Part shown: positions 55,721 to 64,000 of the stretch, one piece after another
Numbering within the stretch: the stretch's first letter is position 1
How the letters are laid out: each line of letters starts with the position of its first letter
Source: Sulfidibacter corallicola
Lineage (GTDB): Bacteria; Acidobacteriota; Holophagae; Acanthopleuribacterales; Acanthopleuribacteraceae
Assembly: GCF_017498545.1 (NCBI RefSeq)
Contig: NZ_CP071793.1
Coordinates: 8,984,256 to 9,048,255, forward strand
Length of the DNA stretch: 64,000 nt
Direction of reading: 5' to 3'
Made by a program: the position numbers and the translations under genes
Notes under the pieces: generated by a model
Told to the model about the DNA's origin: nothing
Databases searched by the model: none
What the model saw: only the letters and a program-made list of their open reading frames with translations

Positions 55721-57769
55721 ATGACCGCGTTGCAGCACAATGTTTCCGACGTCTATTGGAAATCACCCGGAAACGACATCGAGATTTTGACGCTTTCGGT
55801 TCAGGAAGAGATCTCGGAACTCTACCAAATCCAAACGCAAATCGTCAGCGACAACCCGGGCCTGGCCTTTTCGGACATGCTCTACAGCGAAGCGAAAATC
55901 GAGCTGATGTGCGGCGACGAACTCACCGACACCCGTTACTTCGGCGGCATCATCACGCGCTTCGGTCAGGCTCGCACCCGTTTCGGTCAACACGACCCCA
56001 GCGACAAGAAGACCTATGTGTACCACGTGGAAATCCATCCCAAACTCTGGCTGCTCACCCGCCAGACGCGATCGCGGGTCTACCAGCAGGTCTCGGCCGA
56101 GGACATCACCAAGGAGATCCTGGGTGAATTCGGCATCGCCAACCGCTGGACCCTCGGCGCCAGCCCCTCGATCCGCGACTATTGCGTGCAATACCAGGAA
56201 ACGGATTTCGCCTTCATCTCGCGCCTGCTGGAAGAGGAAGGGATTTGCTTCTTTTTCGACCAGGAACGCGGCGAAGTGCTGTTCACCAACAAGATGTCCG
56301 GCCATCCCGGCTGTAAACCCACGGCCCAGGCCCGCTACGACGAGGACACGTCGCCACACATGAAGTTCGGCAAGGACGAGTGCATCACGGATTTCACCTA
56401 CGAACAAACCGTTAGCACCGGCTGCTTCGAGGTCCAACACTATAATTATGAAACCGCGCAGCTCGACCTGAAGGTGAAGCAAAAGGACAAGAGGAAACCG
56501 CTCTACACGAACCTGGAGCACTACGACCACACGCGCAACTATCGCGACAGCGGCGAGGGCAAGACCTACGCGACCCTCGCCAAGGAAGAATCGGCCGCCA
56601 CCGCCCGCCGCGCCCACGGCAGCGCCAACTGTCGCTCCTTCGCGGCCGGCCACACGATCACGATCACCGATCACTTCCACGACGACTTCAACGCCAAGTG
56701 GCTGCTCACGTCCTGCTCGATCAGCCTGGAACAGGGCCAATACGCCTGTGCGTTCACGGCCATGCCCTGCGACATCCCCTTCCGGCCGCCGCGCAAGACA
56801 CCCTGGCCGCGCGTCTACGGCACCCAAACCGCCGTCGTCACCGGCCCCTCGGGCTCCAAGGTCTACCTGGACCAGCTCGGTCGCTGCAAATTGCAGTTCC
56901 ACTGGGATCGCGAGGGCCAGAAGAACGATCGCTCGTCCATGTGGGTGCGCGTCTCCAACGGCTACGCCGGCCCCGACTACGGCATTCAGTGGATTCCGCG
57001 GGTCGGTCACGAGGTCATCGTCACCTTCCTCGAAGGCAACCCCGATCTCCCCCTGGTCACCGGCCGCGTGTACCACGACGCCAACCCGCCGCCCCTGGGC
57101 CCGTCCAACAAGTGGCAGAACATCATCAAGACCATCAAGGACAACCACATCATGTTCGACGACAAGGACGGCGCCGAATTGATCGACGTGCGGGCCCATC
57201 GCGACATGAACACCCTCGTGGAAGCCAACGACACCCAGACCGTCGGCGATAACCGCACCATCTCCGTCGGCAAGAACCACAAGGAGACGATCGGCAAGGA
57301 CATGATCATCACGGTCGAAGGCAACCTGCAGGAGAAGGTGGTCAAGGATTACCAGGAAACGGTGACGGAAAACTACAAGATCTCGGTCGGCAAGAAAATG
57401 GAGACGACGGTCGGTTCGGACTACAACCTGAACGTGGGCAAGAACCAGACGGTCGTCATCCAGAAGGACGCCAACCTGGAAGTGAAGAAGAACCTGACCG
57501 CGACCATTGAGAAGGACATCTCGATCAGCGGGAAAAAGAACTACACCATGGACATCAAGGACAAAGCGGTCGTCTCGGTGGGCAAGGACATTACGGTTAC
57601 GGGCAAGAAAAAAGCAACCATCGACATCGCCGACCAACTCACCGTCAAGGTGGGCTCGGCCAAGATGGTGATGAAAAAGAACGGGGACATCCAAATCACG
57701 GGAAAGAAGATCACGGTCAAAGGATCCGGCGACGTGGTGATCAAGGGCTCGAAAATCGGCATGAATTGA
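55721..57769 (+). CDS. vgrG: Type VI secretion spike protein VgrG
   Basis: A 682-residue VgrG starting at the ATG at 55721 behind AGAGG. The N-terminal gp27-like part runs to about residue 360 (VQEEISELYQIQTQIVSDNP; YCVQYQETDFAFISRLLEEE, a family hallmark). An OB-fold gp5 domain follows (SKVYLDQLGRCKLQFHWDRE; SMWVRVSNGYAGPDYGIQWI; VGHEVIVTFLEGNPDLPLVT). The last 200 residues are a beta-helix of short repeats (VGKNHKETIGKDMIITVEGN style). The spike is assembled on Hcp and carries effectors or a PAAR tip. It heads an operon of T6SS accessory genes. No separate C-terminal effector domain is seen. Confidence 0.96.
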   Translation: MTALQHNVSDVYWKSPGNDIEILTLSVQEEISELYQIQTQIVSDNPGLAFSDMLYSEAKIELMCGDELTDTRYFGGIITRFGQARTRFGQHDPSDKKTYVYHVEIHPKLWLLTRQTRSRVYQQVSAEDITKEILGEFGIANRWTLGASPSIRDYCVQYQETDFAFISRLLEEEGICFFFDQERGEVLFTNKMSGHPGCKPTAQARYDEDTSPHMKFGKDECITDFTYEQTVSTGCFEVQHYNYETAQLDLKVKQKDKRKPLYTNLEHYDHTRNYRDSGEGKTYATLAKEESAATARRAHGSANCRSFAAGHTITITDHFHDDFNAKWLLTSCSISLEQGQYACAFTAMPCDIPFRPPRKTPWPRVYGTQTAVVTGPSGSKVYLDQLGRCKLQFHWDREGQKNDRSSMWVRVSNGYAGPDYGIQWIPRVGHEVIVTFLEGNPDLPLVTGRVYHDANPPPLGPSNKWQNIIKTIKDNHIMFDDKDGAELIDVRAHRDMNTLVEANDTQTVGDNRTISVGKNHKETIGKDMIITVEGNLQEKVVKDYQETVTENYKISVGKKMETTVGSDYNLNVGKNQTVVIQKDANLEVKKNLTATIEKDISISGKKNYTMDIKDKAVVSVGKDITVTGKKKATIDIADQLTVKVGSAKMVMKKNGDIQITGKKITVKGSGDVVIKGSKIGMN

Positions 57770-57881
57770 GGGCTTCCGGGCTCGTGAATCGGGGTCATAT
57801 GTATCGCATTCGAAATCAATCGACCGCCGGCGGCGGATCGCACCTGGCCAGGCATGGGGCCAAGCGGCGAAAGGGGTGCCG

Positions 57882-58895
57882 ATGAAACTGGTCAACCACA
57901 CCCCGTTTGCGGCGGAGCGCACGGTCTACCAGGATCCGGAAGGTCGCGATCAACTGTTGGTGCTGCTCAAGGCCACCTTCGACGTGGGCGAGGACGGCAC
58001 CTTGGGTCCCGCCGAGGAGCAACCGCCCCCGCGGTCGAGCGACACGTACCGCGACGAGGTGGGTACCTCCAGCATCCTCTGGGAAAACGAGATGGGCCCC
58101 GCCAAGCCGGCCACCGACATCGTCATGGTGGGCACGGCCCAAGCGCCGGGCGGCCGGGCCGTCAGCCAGTTGGGCGTCAGCTTGAAGGTCGGCGCATTGG
58201 AGAAAACGGTCATGGTGACCGGCGAGCGCATCTGGGAGGACGCACTCACCGGTGCCAAACCCTCGGCACCGCGTTTCTTCACCCAAATGCCGCTGATCTA
58301 CGAGTTGGCCTACGGCGGCAAGGACGCCAGCGCCGAGCGCCAGGACCATTGGGAACGCGAGCCGCGCAACCCGGTAGGCCGCGGCTTTCGGGCCAAACGC
58401 TCGGCCCAACCGATCGAGGGCACGCCGCTACCCTGCATCGAAGATCCCAGCGCGATGGTTCGCCGCATCAGCGACCGCCCGGCACCGGCCGGCTTCGGCT
58501 TCCTGGCCCGCGATTGGCAACCGCGCCTGAGTTTCGCGGGAACCTACGACGAGGCCTGGCAGACCGAGCGTGCGCCCCTGCTGCCCCGCGATTTCGACCC
58601 GCGTTTCCACAATGCCGCCCATCCGGACCTGATCGCGCCGGGCCATCTGCGCGGCGTCGAACCGGTCGAGGCGATCCACGTCTCGGAATCCGGCCACCCC
58701 TGGCGCTTCGCCCTGCCCGGTTTGCGCGTGGGTGCGCGCGTCAAGATCGGCCACGTCGAAGAACAACTGATTCCACCCTTGGATACCGTGATCATCGATG
58801 CCGACAACCGCCAGGTCACCCAGATTTGGCGGGGTGTCCACGACGTCCACGACCGTCTGTTCCACGTCAAGGAAATCCAGATCGAAACGACCTGA
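57882..58895 (+). CDS. DUF2169 protein (T6SS-associated)
   Basis: A 337-residue protein starting at the ATG at 57882 (MKLVNHTPFAAERTVYQDPE). DUF2169 features include QLLVLLKATFDV, SDTYRDEVGTSSILWENEMG, KPATDIVMVGTAQAPGG, LIYELAYGG and, at the end, VEEQLIPPLDTVIIDADN. DUF2169 proteins are found beside VgrG and PAAR genes and are thought to act as adaptors that help load an effector or PAAR-like tip. Here it is second in the operon, 112 bases after VgrG, and 12 bases before the ketosynthase-like gene. Confidence 0.92.
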   Translation: MKLVNHTPFAAERTVYQDPEGRDQLLVLLKATFDVGEDGTLGPAEEQPPPRSSDTYRDEVGTSSILWENEMGPAKPATDIVMVGTAQAPGGRAVSQLGVSLKVGALEKTVMVTGERIWEDALTGAKPSAPRFFTQMPLIYELAYGGKDASAERQDHWEREPRNPVGRGFRAKRSAQPIEGTPLPCIEDPSAMVRRISDRPAPAGFGFLARDWQPRLSFAGTYDEAWQTERAPLLPRDFDPRFHNAAHPDLIAPGHLRGVEPVEAIHVSESGHPWRFALPGLRVGARVKIGHVEEQLIPPLDTVIIDADNRQVTQIWRGVHDVHDRLFHVKEIQIETT

Positions 58896-58907
58896 GTCGG
58901 AGCCAGC

Positions 58908-60002
58908 ATGAGCAGTACAGTGACGATCCACCATCTGAGATCCACCGATCCGGCCCGACAGGTCTGCGTCAGCGGCATCGGCCTCCTGACCCCGATCGGG
59001 TTGCATGCGCCGCAGTGTTTCGCCTCGATGCGCGCCGGGATCGCACGATTCGAAGAAACGGAGAATTACTACTGCCAGGCCTCGGACGAAGAACTCGCCG
59101 AATCGCAGCCGTTGGTGTGGTCGCGGGTGCAGACGCTGGCCGCCGAACCGGGTCCGCAACGGATCGCCGCGCTGGCCGCCGAAGCCGTCTCGGACTTGCT
59201 GGACCGCACGCCCCTACGCCGTCGCGATCTGGACCGATTGGCGTGCATCCCCGTGCTCCCACGTCCCCTGGGGCGCGATCTGCTGCAGGACATCGAAGCC
59301 CGGACCGGCATCGCGATGCGCCCCGGTTCCGGTGCGATTCACGAAACCGAGGCCGGGTTTCCCCTGGCGGTGGAACAGGCCTGTACGGCCATTCTGGAAG
59401 GCGCGATCGATGCCTGTGTGGTCGTTGCAGCCGATTCGTTTCTCGAATCCGGCCTGCTGGACCAGCTCGATGCGAGCGGCCATTTGAAATCGGCGCGCAA
59501 CCTGGACGGGTTCATTCCCGGCGAGGGTGCGGCGGCGATCATGCTGGAGACCCGGGCCCGAGCCGAAGCGCGCATGACCGGCGCGATGGCCGTCATCGAA
59601 GCGGTGGCCTCCGGGCTGGAACCGGAGCCGCCCGGCTCACCGAACCCGACCTCGGGCGACGGACTGGTCGAGATCCTGAACCAGTTGAACGAAGAGTTGG
59701 AGGACCTGGCCCTGCCGGAATGGGCGATCGTCACCCTGAACGGCACCTCCCGCCCGGCGCGCGAATGGGGCGCGGTGCTCAGCCGCATGCTGCCCAGCCT
59801 TCAGTTGGGCGAAATCTGGTATCCGACCGAAAGCCTCGGTCACTGCGGCGTGGCCGCGGCGGCGATCGGATTCGCGCTGGCCGCCTACGCCATGCGGGAA
59901 AAGCAGGCGCCCCACCCCTCCGGCCTCCTGGCCGCCCTGGGTTCGGATGCCCGACGCGGCGTCCTGATCTTTTCCCGAGCTCACGCGTCACCCGCCACCT
60001 AA
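58908..60002 (+). CDS. Ketosynthase-like (thiolase-fold) protein in T6SS operon
   Basis: A 364-residue protein with a beta-ketoacyl synthase fold. It has VCVSGIGLLTPIG near the N terminus, a nucleophile-like Cys in LAVEQACTAILEGAIDACVV, an IPGEGAAAIMLE segment and the final histidine in ESLGHCGVAAAAIGFALA. The central histidine of the usual His-Gly-Thr motif is replaced (VTLNGTSRPA), so condensation activity is doubtful. It lies between DUF2169 and PAAR-like genes with short gaps. Such ketosynthase-like proteins recur in DUF2169-type T6SS loci, where they probably serve as chaperones or modifying partners rather than in lipid synthesis. Confidence 0.8.
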   Translation: MSSTVTIHHLRSTDPARQVCVSGIGLLTPIGLHAPQCFASMRAGIARFEETENYYCQASDEELAESQPLVWSRVQTLAAEPGPQRIAALAAEAVSDLLDRTPLRRRDLDRLACIPVLPRPLGRDLLQDIEARTGIAMRPGSGAIHETEAGFPLAVEQACTAILEGAIDACVVVAADSFLESGLLDQLDASGHLKSARNLDGFIPGEGAAAIMLETRARAEARMTGAMAVIEAVASGLEPEPPGSPNPTSGDGLVEILNQLNEELEDLALPEWAIVTLNGTSRPAREWGAVLSRMLPSLQLGEIWYPTESLGHCGVAAAAIGFALAAYAMREKQAPHPSGLLAALGSDARRGVLIFSRAHASPAT

Positions 60003-60024
60003 TCCCCTGTCAAGGAGTTGCATC

Positions 60025-60504
60025 ATGCCCGTCACCGTCGGCGCCAATTTTCGAACCGTGGTCCACAAGTCCAGCAACGGCATCACCATGGCCTTTCCCG
60101 ACGTGTGCCTGACGCCGGCACCACCGTCACCGCCGGTTCCGATCCCCTACCCCAACATGGCCATGTCTTCCGACAGCGCCAAGACCGCCAAAAAGGTCAA
60201 GGCCGACGGTTGCGCCATTTGCGTGGAGAGTTCGAATTTCAAGCGCAGCACCGGTGACGAGCCAGGCGTCAACAAGGGTGTGGCCTCCGGAACGGTGATG
60301 GACAAGGCTGAATTCATCACCTACTCCTTCGACGTGAAGGCGGAAGGGAAAGGCGTGTCGCGCGCCTTCGACCTGATGCTCCACAACAGCAAGAACACCC
60401 CACCCTTTCCGTTGATCCAGCCGCCGCTGATCACCATCCCGCTCTTCCCCGACCCGCCGGAAACGCCGAAAGAATGGGCGCCCGTCAAGATCGACGTCGA
60501 GTAA
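60025..60504 (+). CDS. PAAR-like DUF4150 tip protein
   Basis: A 159-residue protein starting at the ATG at 60025 behind AAGGAG. It reads as a DUF4150/PAAR-like spike tip: MPVTVGANFRTVVHKSSNG, MAFPDVCLTPAPPSPPVPIP, then YPNMAMSSDSAKTAKKVKAD. The conserved Pro-rich stretch and Cys residues are in place. DUF4150 proteins cap VgrG and often couple to a following effector. Here the next gene encodes a predicted zinc peptidase on a separate polypeptide rather than a fused toxin domain. Confidence 0.92.
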   Translation: MPVTVGANFRTVVHKSSNGITMAFPDVCLTPAPPSPPVPIPYPNMAMSSDSAKTAKKVKADGCAICVESSNFKRSTGDEPGVNKGVASGTVMDKAEFITYSFDVKAEGKGVSRAFDLMLHNSKNTPPFPLIQPPLITIPLFPDPPETPKEWAPVKIDVE

Positions 60505-60560
60505 TAAAGCTCCCAACCCTATCGCTATCTGCACCTTTCCGATGATTGAGGAACCCAATC

Positions 60561-61928
60561 ATGGCCGTTATCAAGCAATATGTGAATCTTCCCTCGGGTG
60601 TCACCAACGTTCACGGCAATACCCGCACCCTCAAGCTCCAGCCGAACAACATCCCCAACGTGAGTGCGGGCGATCGGGTGGAGTGGTGGGTCGAGCCGAT
60701 TGGCGCGAACAACACCAACGAGATCTATCTCTCGTTGACCCAACGGGCACGGGTCCGCCACGCGGAAACGGTGCGGGCGGCCTCGGGCTTTTTCGAGAAC
60801 GACGTGATCCTGCCGCACGTCGGCGGCGACAAATGGGTGGTCAAGGCCGCCAAGAAGGGCGACCGTGCCAATTTCGTCAGCACCGATACCTTCGAGACCT
60901 GGCGCCGGATCTATTACACGGTCTACTACGTGGGCAACGCCTCGCTGAATTTCTTCAATTCGATCGAGGCCGATTTCGTCAACGCCTTCAAGCCGGGGTT
61001 CATCGAATTGGTCAACACCAGCAAGACCGCCTCGCTGACGGTGGTGGCCCGGGTCGACGGCACCATCGTGCGGTCGCCGGCCCTGTCCTTCCCGTTCATG
61101 GCGGGACCCCCCAACGGCATCATCAACCTGGCGCCCTCGGGGACCGGGACCCTGACCAACAAACCCTTCAACGTGGCCCTGCTGGTGGCGCCCAACATCT
61201 TCAGCACTTCGCCCCAGCCGCGCCAACAGTTGGGCGTGACCGCGGTGACGGGTTCGACGGTCTACCACCACCTGATGTACACGGATCCGGCCAACGCCAC
61301 GGCCTGGATCACCCAGGGCCAGGTGCGCTGGCCCGGCAAGCCCTGGACCAACGTGATTCCGCGGTTCAGCCTACCCACCAATACCAACCACAACAGCGTG
61401 GTGCGTTGGGACTTCAATGCGGTGCCCGGCCTGACCACCCACCTCGCCACGGCCGGCAACACCTTCGACATGCGCTGGACCGTGGTCAAGGAACACCGCA
61501 TCATGGGGTACAGCTTCTGCAATTTCTGTCTGGTTCGCACCATCGACGGCACGACCGAGGTCCTGCAGACCTTCACCCACGAGGTCGGCCATGGCGTGGG
61601 CATGGCCGTGCAGAAGGAATCGCGCTGGAATGCGGCGGGCGCTTCGCTGTCGGACGAGCACAACCCCAACTGGCACACCGATGTCTACGGCGGCCGCGGG
61701 AATCACTGTAGTACCAACGCCGTATTGGGACCGGGTCCCCCGGGGCTCACCTCCGGCCAAGCCTACCGCTACGGCGGCGCGGGCAAGCTGTGCACCATGT
61801 TCTACCGCGGCGACGCGAACGTGGAAGCCAAGGGCAAGTTCTGCACGAGCCATTGCGAGCCGCGCATGAAACGCGTCAAACTGGACACCGCAACCATGAA
61901 CTCCCGGTTCTGGAACTATTTCGGATAG
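60561..61928 (+). CDS. Predicted zinc metallopeptidase, T6SS effector candidate
   Basis: A 455-residue protein starting at the ATG at 60561 behind GAGG. There is no signal peptide, as expected for a T6SS cargo. The N-terminal 250 residues are beta-rich (VEWWVEPIGANNTNEIYLSL; YYTVYYVGNASLNFFNSIEA). The catalytic region holds His340-Glu341-x2-His344 in TFTHEVGHGVGMAVQKESRW. Candidate third ligands follow in DEHNPNWHTDVYGGRGNHCS. The C terminus has several Cys residues (GKLCTMFYRG, FCTSHCEPRM). Placement directly after the PAAR-like gene suggests a secreted peptidase effector. The two small downstream genes could include an immunity protein. Function is inferred from the motif and location only. 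Confidence 0.75.
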   Translation: MAVIKQYVNLPSGVTNVHGNTRTLKLQPNNIPNVSAGDRVEWWVEPIGANNTNEIYLSLTQRARVRHAETVRAASGFFENDVILPHVGGDKWVVKAAKKGDRANFVSTDTFETWRRIYYTVYYVGNASLNFFNSIEADFVNAFKPGFIELVNTSKTASLTVVARVDGTIVRSPALSFPFMAGPPNGIINLAPSGTGTLTNKPFNVALLVAPNIFSTSPQPRQQLGVTAVTGSTVYHHLMYTDPANATAWITQGQVRWPGKPWTNVIPRFSLPTNTNHNSVVRWDFNAVPGLTTHLATAGNTFDMRWTVVKEHRIMGYSFCNFCLVRTIDGTTEVLQTFTHEVGHGVGMAVQKESRWNAAGASLSDEHNPNWHTDVYGGRGNHCSTNAVLGPGPPGLTSGQAYRYGGAGKLCTMFYRGDANVEAKGKFCTSHCEPRMKRVKLDTATMNSRFWNYFG

Positions 61929-61937
61929 GACGTCACC

Positions 61938-62441
61938 ATGTGGTTTGAAGAGCCCCTGATATTCGATTACAACGAGATGCCCACCTCGCCGAAGTTCGAG
62001 CCCGGCAAGGACCTGATTCGGCTTTCGGCCTCGCGCATCACCTACAGCGACGGTGTGGCGCGGTTCGACGTCCACTTGACCGCGATGCTGCCCGGCCACA
62101 TCGCCGATCGCTACCACACCTTGGCCGAAGCCTTCGTCCTGGTCCTCAGCGATCCGGCCCAGCGCCGCAGCCTCACCTGCCGCACGGTCAACGACTTCGT
62201 GCGCTACCCGCCGGGAACACAACCGGACCACAACCTGCGCGCCGAACCCCCATTTCCGCCCCACCCGCTGGACGAAAAGCCCCAGGGCGGGTTCCAGGGT
62301 TGTTGGATCAACACCACCCTTTCCTGCCGGACCCCCTACCCCACCCGCTCGCCGAGCCTCTTCGTTCACGCGGTGCTGGAATTGGCGACCTCCAACGTGG
62401 TGGGCCTCGACCTGGTGGGTTTGCAACCGGTCATTTACTAA
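61938..62441 (+). CDS. Small unknown protein downstream of effector candidate
   Basis: A 167-residue soluble protein behind AGGA, ten bases after the peptidase stop. It has a mostly beta pattern (KDLIRLSASRITYSDGVARF, HTLAEAFVLVLSDPAQ, HAVLELATSNVVGLDLVG) and no signal peptide or membrane segment. No family was recognised. Its tight linkage makes an immunity or chaperone role for the peptidase possible. The lack of a signal peptide argues against periplasmic immunity. Confidence 0.7.
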   Translation: MWFEEPLIFDYNEMPTSPKFEPGKDLIRLSASRITYSDGVARFDVHLTAMLPGHIADRYHTLAEAFVLVLSDPAQRRSLTCRTVNDFVRYPPGTQPDHNLRAEPPFPPHPLDEKPQGGFQGCWINTTLSCRTPYPTRSPSLFVHAVLELATSNVVGLDLVGLQPVIY

Positions 62442-62458
62442 GTGCCAAGGAATCGATT

Positions 62459-62878
62459 ATGTACGGCAACACCATCGAACTCGGACGTCAGTCGGCCTCG
62501 CCCGTGCTCAGTAAACCGGGCCTGGCGATCGCGCTTCCCAACAACCCCTTCCGCCGCACCGGCGGGCCACGCCCCATCCTTTACGGATGCCTGCGCGAGC
62601 CCAAGGCGACGGCACCTCCGCAACGGCGCAAGCTGCTCGACGGCCTGTTCCTGACGGCGGTGGAGATCCAAGACCAAAGCCCCAGCAGCCGCAACCTGTT
62701 CGAGCGCAAGGCGGTATTCGACGACGACATCCAGGATTACGGCACCGATTGGGGCGCCTGGTTCCACCTGGACCTGCAGGAATGGCTGCAAATCGCGGCG
62801 CCCACCTATGCCTTCATGCTGCATGCCTCGTCGCGGCAGTTCGTGTCCAACGTGATCTACGTCCGTTTCGAAGCCTGA
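62459..62878 (+). CDS. Small unknown protein of the T6SS operon
   Basis: The ATG at 62459 follows AAGGAA 17 bases after the previous stop; the open frame reaches further upstream but would overlap the preceding gene. The 139-residue product has a Pro-rich middle and an aromatic C-terminal half (DIQDYGTDWGAWFHLDLQEW, YAFMLHASSRQFVSNVIY). No membrane segment, signal or family was recognised. It is probably co-expressed with the effector candidate. Confidence 0.65.
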   Translation: MYGNTIELGRQSASPVLSKPGLAIALPNNPFRRTGGPRPILYGCLREPKATAPPQRRKLLDGLFLTAVEIQDQSPSSRNLFERKAVFDDDIQDYGTDWGAWFHLDLQEWLQIAAPTYAFMLHASSRQFVSNVIYVRFEA

Positions 62879-62895
62879 ATCTACCGAGGAATTGC

Positions 62896-64000
62896 ATGCC
62901 ATTGGACATCGTGTACTCCATCATCGTGGTGAGCTGCGAGAACCTGAACCTGACGGTGCGTTGCCTTGAATCGCTGCGCGCCACCCTGCCTTTCGAGGGC
63001 ACCGAAATCCTGATGGTGGACAACGGATCCCACGACGGGACGCGCGGGTACCTGAAGGAAATGGCGGAGCGGGACACGCGCATCCGGGTCATGCCGCGGG
63101 TGAACAACGACGGCTGGTGTGTGGCCGCCAACCAGGGACTCGCCGCCGCACGAGGCCGCTACCTGGTTTTGCTGAACAACGACGTGATGGTGTCGGAGGG
63201 GTGGCTGGGCGGCCTGCGGGCCTGCATGGACCAGGCGCCCGACGTCGTCGGCAGCCTGGGTCCGGTGGGCCTGGCCGGGCCCCTGAGCAACTCGGTCGGC
63301 GGACTGCAGGCGGTCGAGGGTCCCAACCACCCGGATGCGGCAACGCTGAACGCCCACGCGGCCGAGTTCCGACGACAAAACGAACGGCGATGGGAGCGGG
63401 CCTGGTTCCTCTCGGGTTTCTGCCTCATGTTCGCGCGGGCCTGCTACGAAGACATCGGCGGATTGGACGAGCGTTTCAGTCCGGGCGGCTTCGACGACAA
63501 CGATCTGGTCCTGCGTGCCGAAGAGGCGGGCTGGTCCTGCGTGGTGGCCGGTGACGTGTACGTGCACCACGAGGGCGGCGCCACCTTCCGCCGGACACAC
63601 CCGGAGATGCGTTTCGGCCTCCGCAACCGAGCCCGGTTCTCGGAAAAGTGGCGCGAGGCCAGGTCCGGCAGGCGCAAGCTGGTGGCCGCCTACCGCATCA
63701 AGGACGCACGCGACACCATCGAGGAGAGCCTGAACGCCACCGCCCGCTTCGCCGACCACATCGTGGTGCTCGACGACGGCTCCACCGACGGCACCGGCGA
63801 CATGGTGCGGAACCACCCGGCGGTCACGCGGTACGTCTTCCAGGATCTGCCGTTCGACGAACGCAGGGACCGCAACAAGATCCTCGAGATGGCCGGCGAA
63901 CTGAATCCCGACTGGGTGATCTCGATCGACGCCGACGAAGTGTTCGAGATGAATCGCGACCGCGCCCAGAGATTGATGCACCTGAACAACCCGCACATCA
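62896..64000 (+). CDS. Two-domain family 2 glycosyltransferase, cut by window end
   Basis: The gene starts at the ATG at 62896 behind CGAGGAA, 17 bases after the previous stop, and is open to the window edge (368 residues seen). Domain 1 (about 5-250) is a GT-A fold: YSIIVVSCENLNLTVRCLES, MVDNGSHDGT, YLVLLNNDVMVSEGWLGGL (metal-binding Asp-containing motif), WFLSGFCLMFARACYEDIGG and DDNDLVLRAEEAGW. A second GT-A domain begins near 262 (LVAAYRIKDARDTIEESLNA, VVLDDGSTDGT, WVISIDADEVFEM). It probably extends a glycan chain. Close spacing suggests it is co-transcribed with the T6SS genes, though its role there is unclear. Confidence 0.88.
   Translation, partial: MPLDIVYSIIVVSCENLNLTVRCLESLRATLPFEGTEILMVDNGSHDGTRGYLKEMAERDTRIRVMPRVNNDGWCVAANQGLAAARGRYLVLLNNDVMVSEGWLGGLRACMDQAPDVVGSLGPVGLAGPLSNSVGGLQAVEGPNHPDAATLNAHAAEFRRQNERRWERAWFLSGFCLMFARACYEDIGGLDERFSPGGFDDNDLVLRAEEAGWSCVVAGDVYVHHEGGATFRRTHPEMRFGLRNRARFSEKWREARSGRRKLVAAYRIKDARDTIEESLNATARFADHIVVLDDGSTDGTGDMVRNHPAVTRYVFQDLPFDERRDRNKILEMAGELNPDWVISIDADEVFEMNRDRAQRLMHLNNPHI

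Noticed and set aside
55763..57922. A 719-codon minus-strand frame opposite VgrG
   Set aside because: Val/Asp/His-rich antisense shadow; the VgrG frame is unmistakable.

Overview
The window is a GC-rich bacterial chromosomal segment with long, repeat-filled intergenic spaces. It carries an ECF sigma factor (sigma-70 X6 type) next to a Ser/Thr kinase with TPRs, a beta-propeller histidine kinase, several secreted hydrolases, a LodA/LodB oxidase locus and an accessory type VI secretion cluster. This mix suggests a large-genome, surface-associated Acidobacteriota-like organism (Acanthopleuribacter/Sulfidibacter-like). That placement is inferred from gene content, not from a marker gene.

Layout. 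1-6.2 kb: secreted proteins, the sigma factor/kinase pair and a lipoprotein, all on the minus strand. 7.0-7.7 kb: a stand-alone type I-E CRISPR endoribonuclease gene (cas6e). 7.9-9.4 kb: a secreted propeller-like protein. 10.5-14.7 kb: an operon of a ferritin-like protein, a LodA-like CTQ oxidase and its LodB-like flavoprotein. 15.0-28.0 kb: a CRISPR/mobile-element/defence island. It holds a 57-repeat type I-E array, an IS91-family element inserted inside that array's last intact repeat, a second DDE-type IS, a Septu (PtuA/PtuB) module, and a short second type I-E array split at the same repeat position by a shortened copy of the same IS91-family element. No cas3, cas8e, cse2, cas7, cas5, cas1 or cas2 is visible. 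28.2-32.7 kb: a secreted esterase, 1.4 kb of tandem and dispersed repeats, and an aldehyde dehydrogenase/DUF779 pair. 33.1-37.3 kb: two unknown proteins, one of them a roughly 1000-residue FN3-like protein broken by two single-base frameshifts. 37.7-39.8 kb: a second ATPase/HNH Septu-like module.

40.5-50.1 kb: a PLP aminotransferase, a large propeller sensor kinase, a sigma/anti-sigma/exported-protein operon and an unusual SET-domain methyltransferase fused to a GNAT acetyltransferase. 51.5-54.4 kb: two divergently transcribed peptidases (an M43-like secreted enzyme and an M28 aminopeptidase). 55.7-64.0 kb: a type VI secretion accessory operon (VgrG, DUF2169, ketosynthase-like protein, PAAR-like DUF4150, zinc-peptidase effector candidate, two small unknown proteins), then a glycosyltransferase cut by the window end.

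The strongest observations are: (1) two independent IS91-family insertions at exactly the same base of CRISPR repeats in two different arrays, with 32-nt spacers intact on the far side; (2) the main array's repeat consensus lacks the GAAC tetranucleotide that both insertions abut; (3) the SET-GNAT fusion; (4) a modular family of dispersed intergenic repeats at six or more places, one of which has expanded into 149-bp tandem copies.
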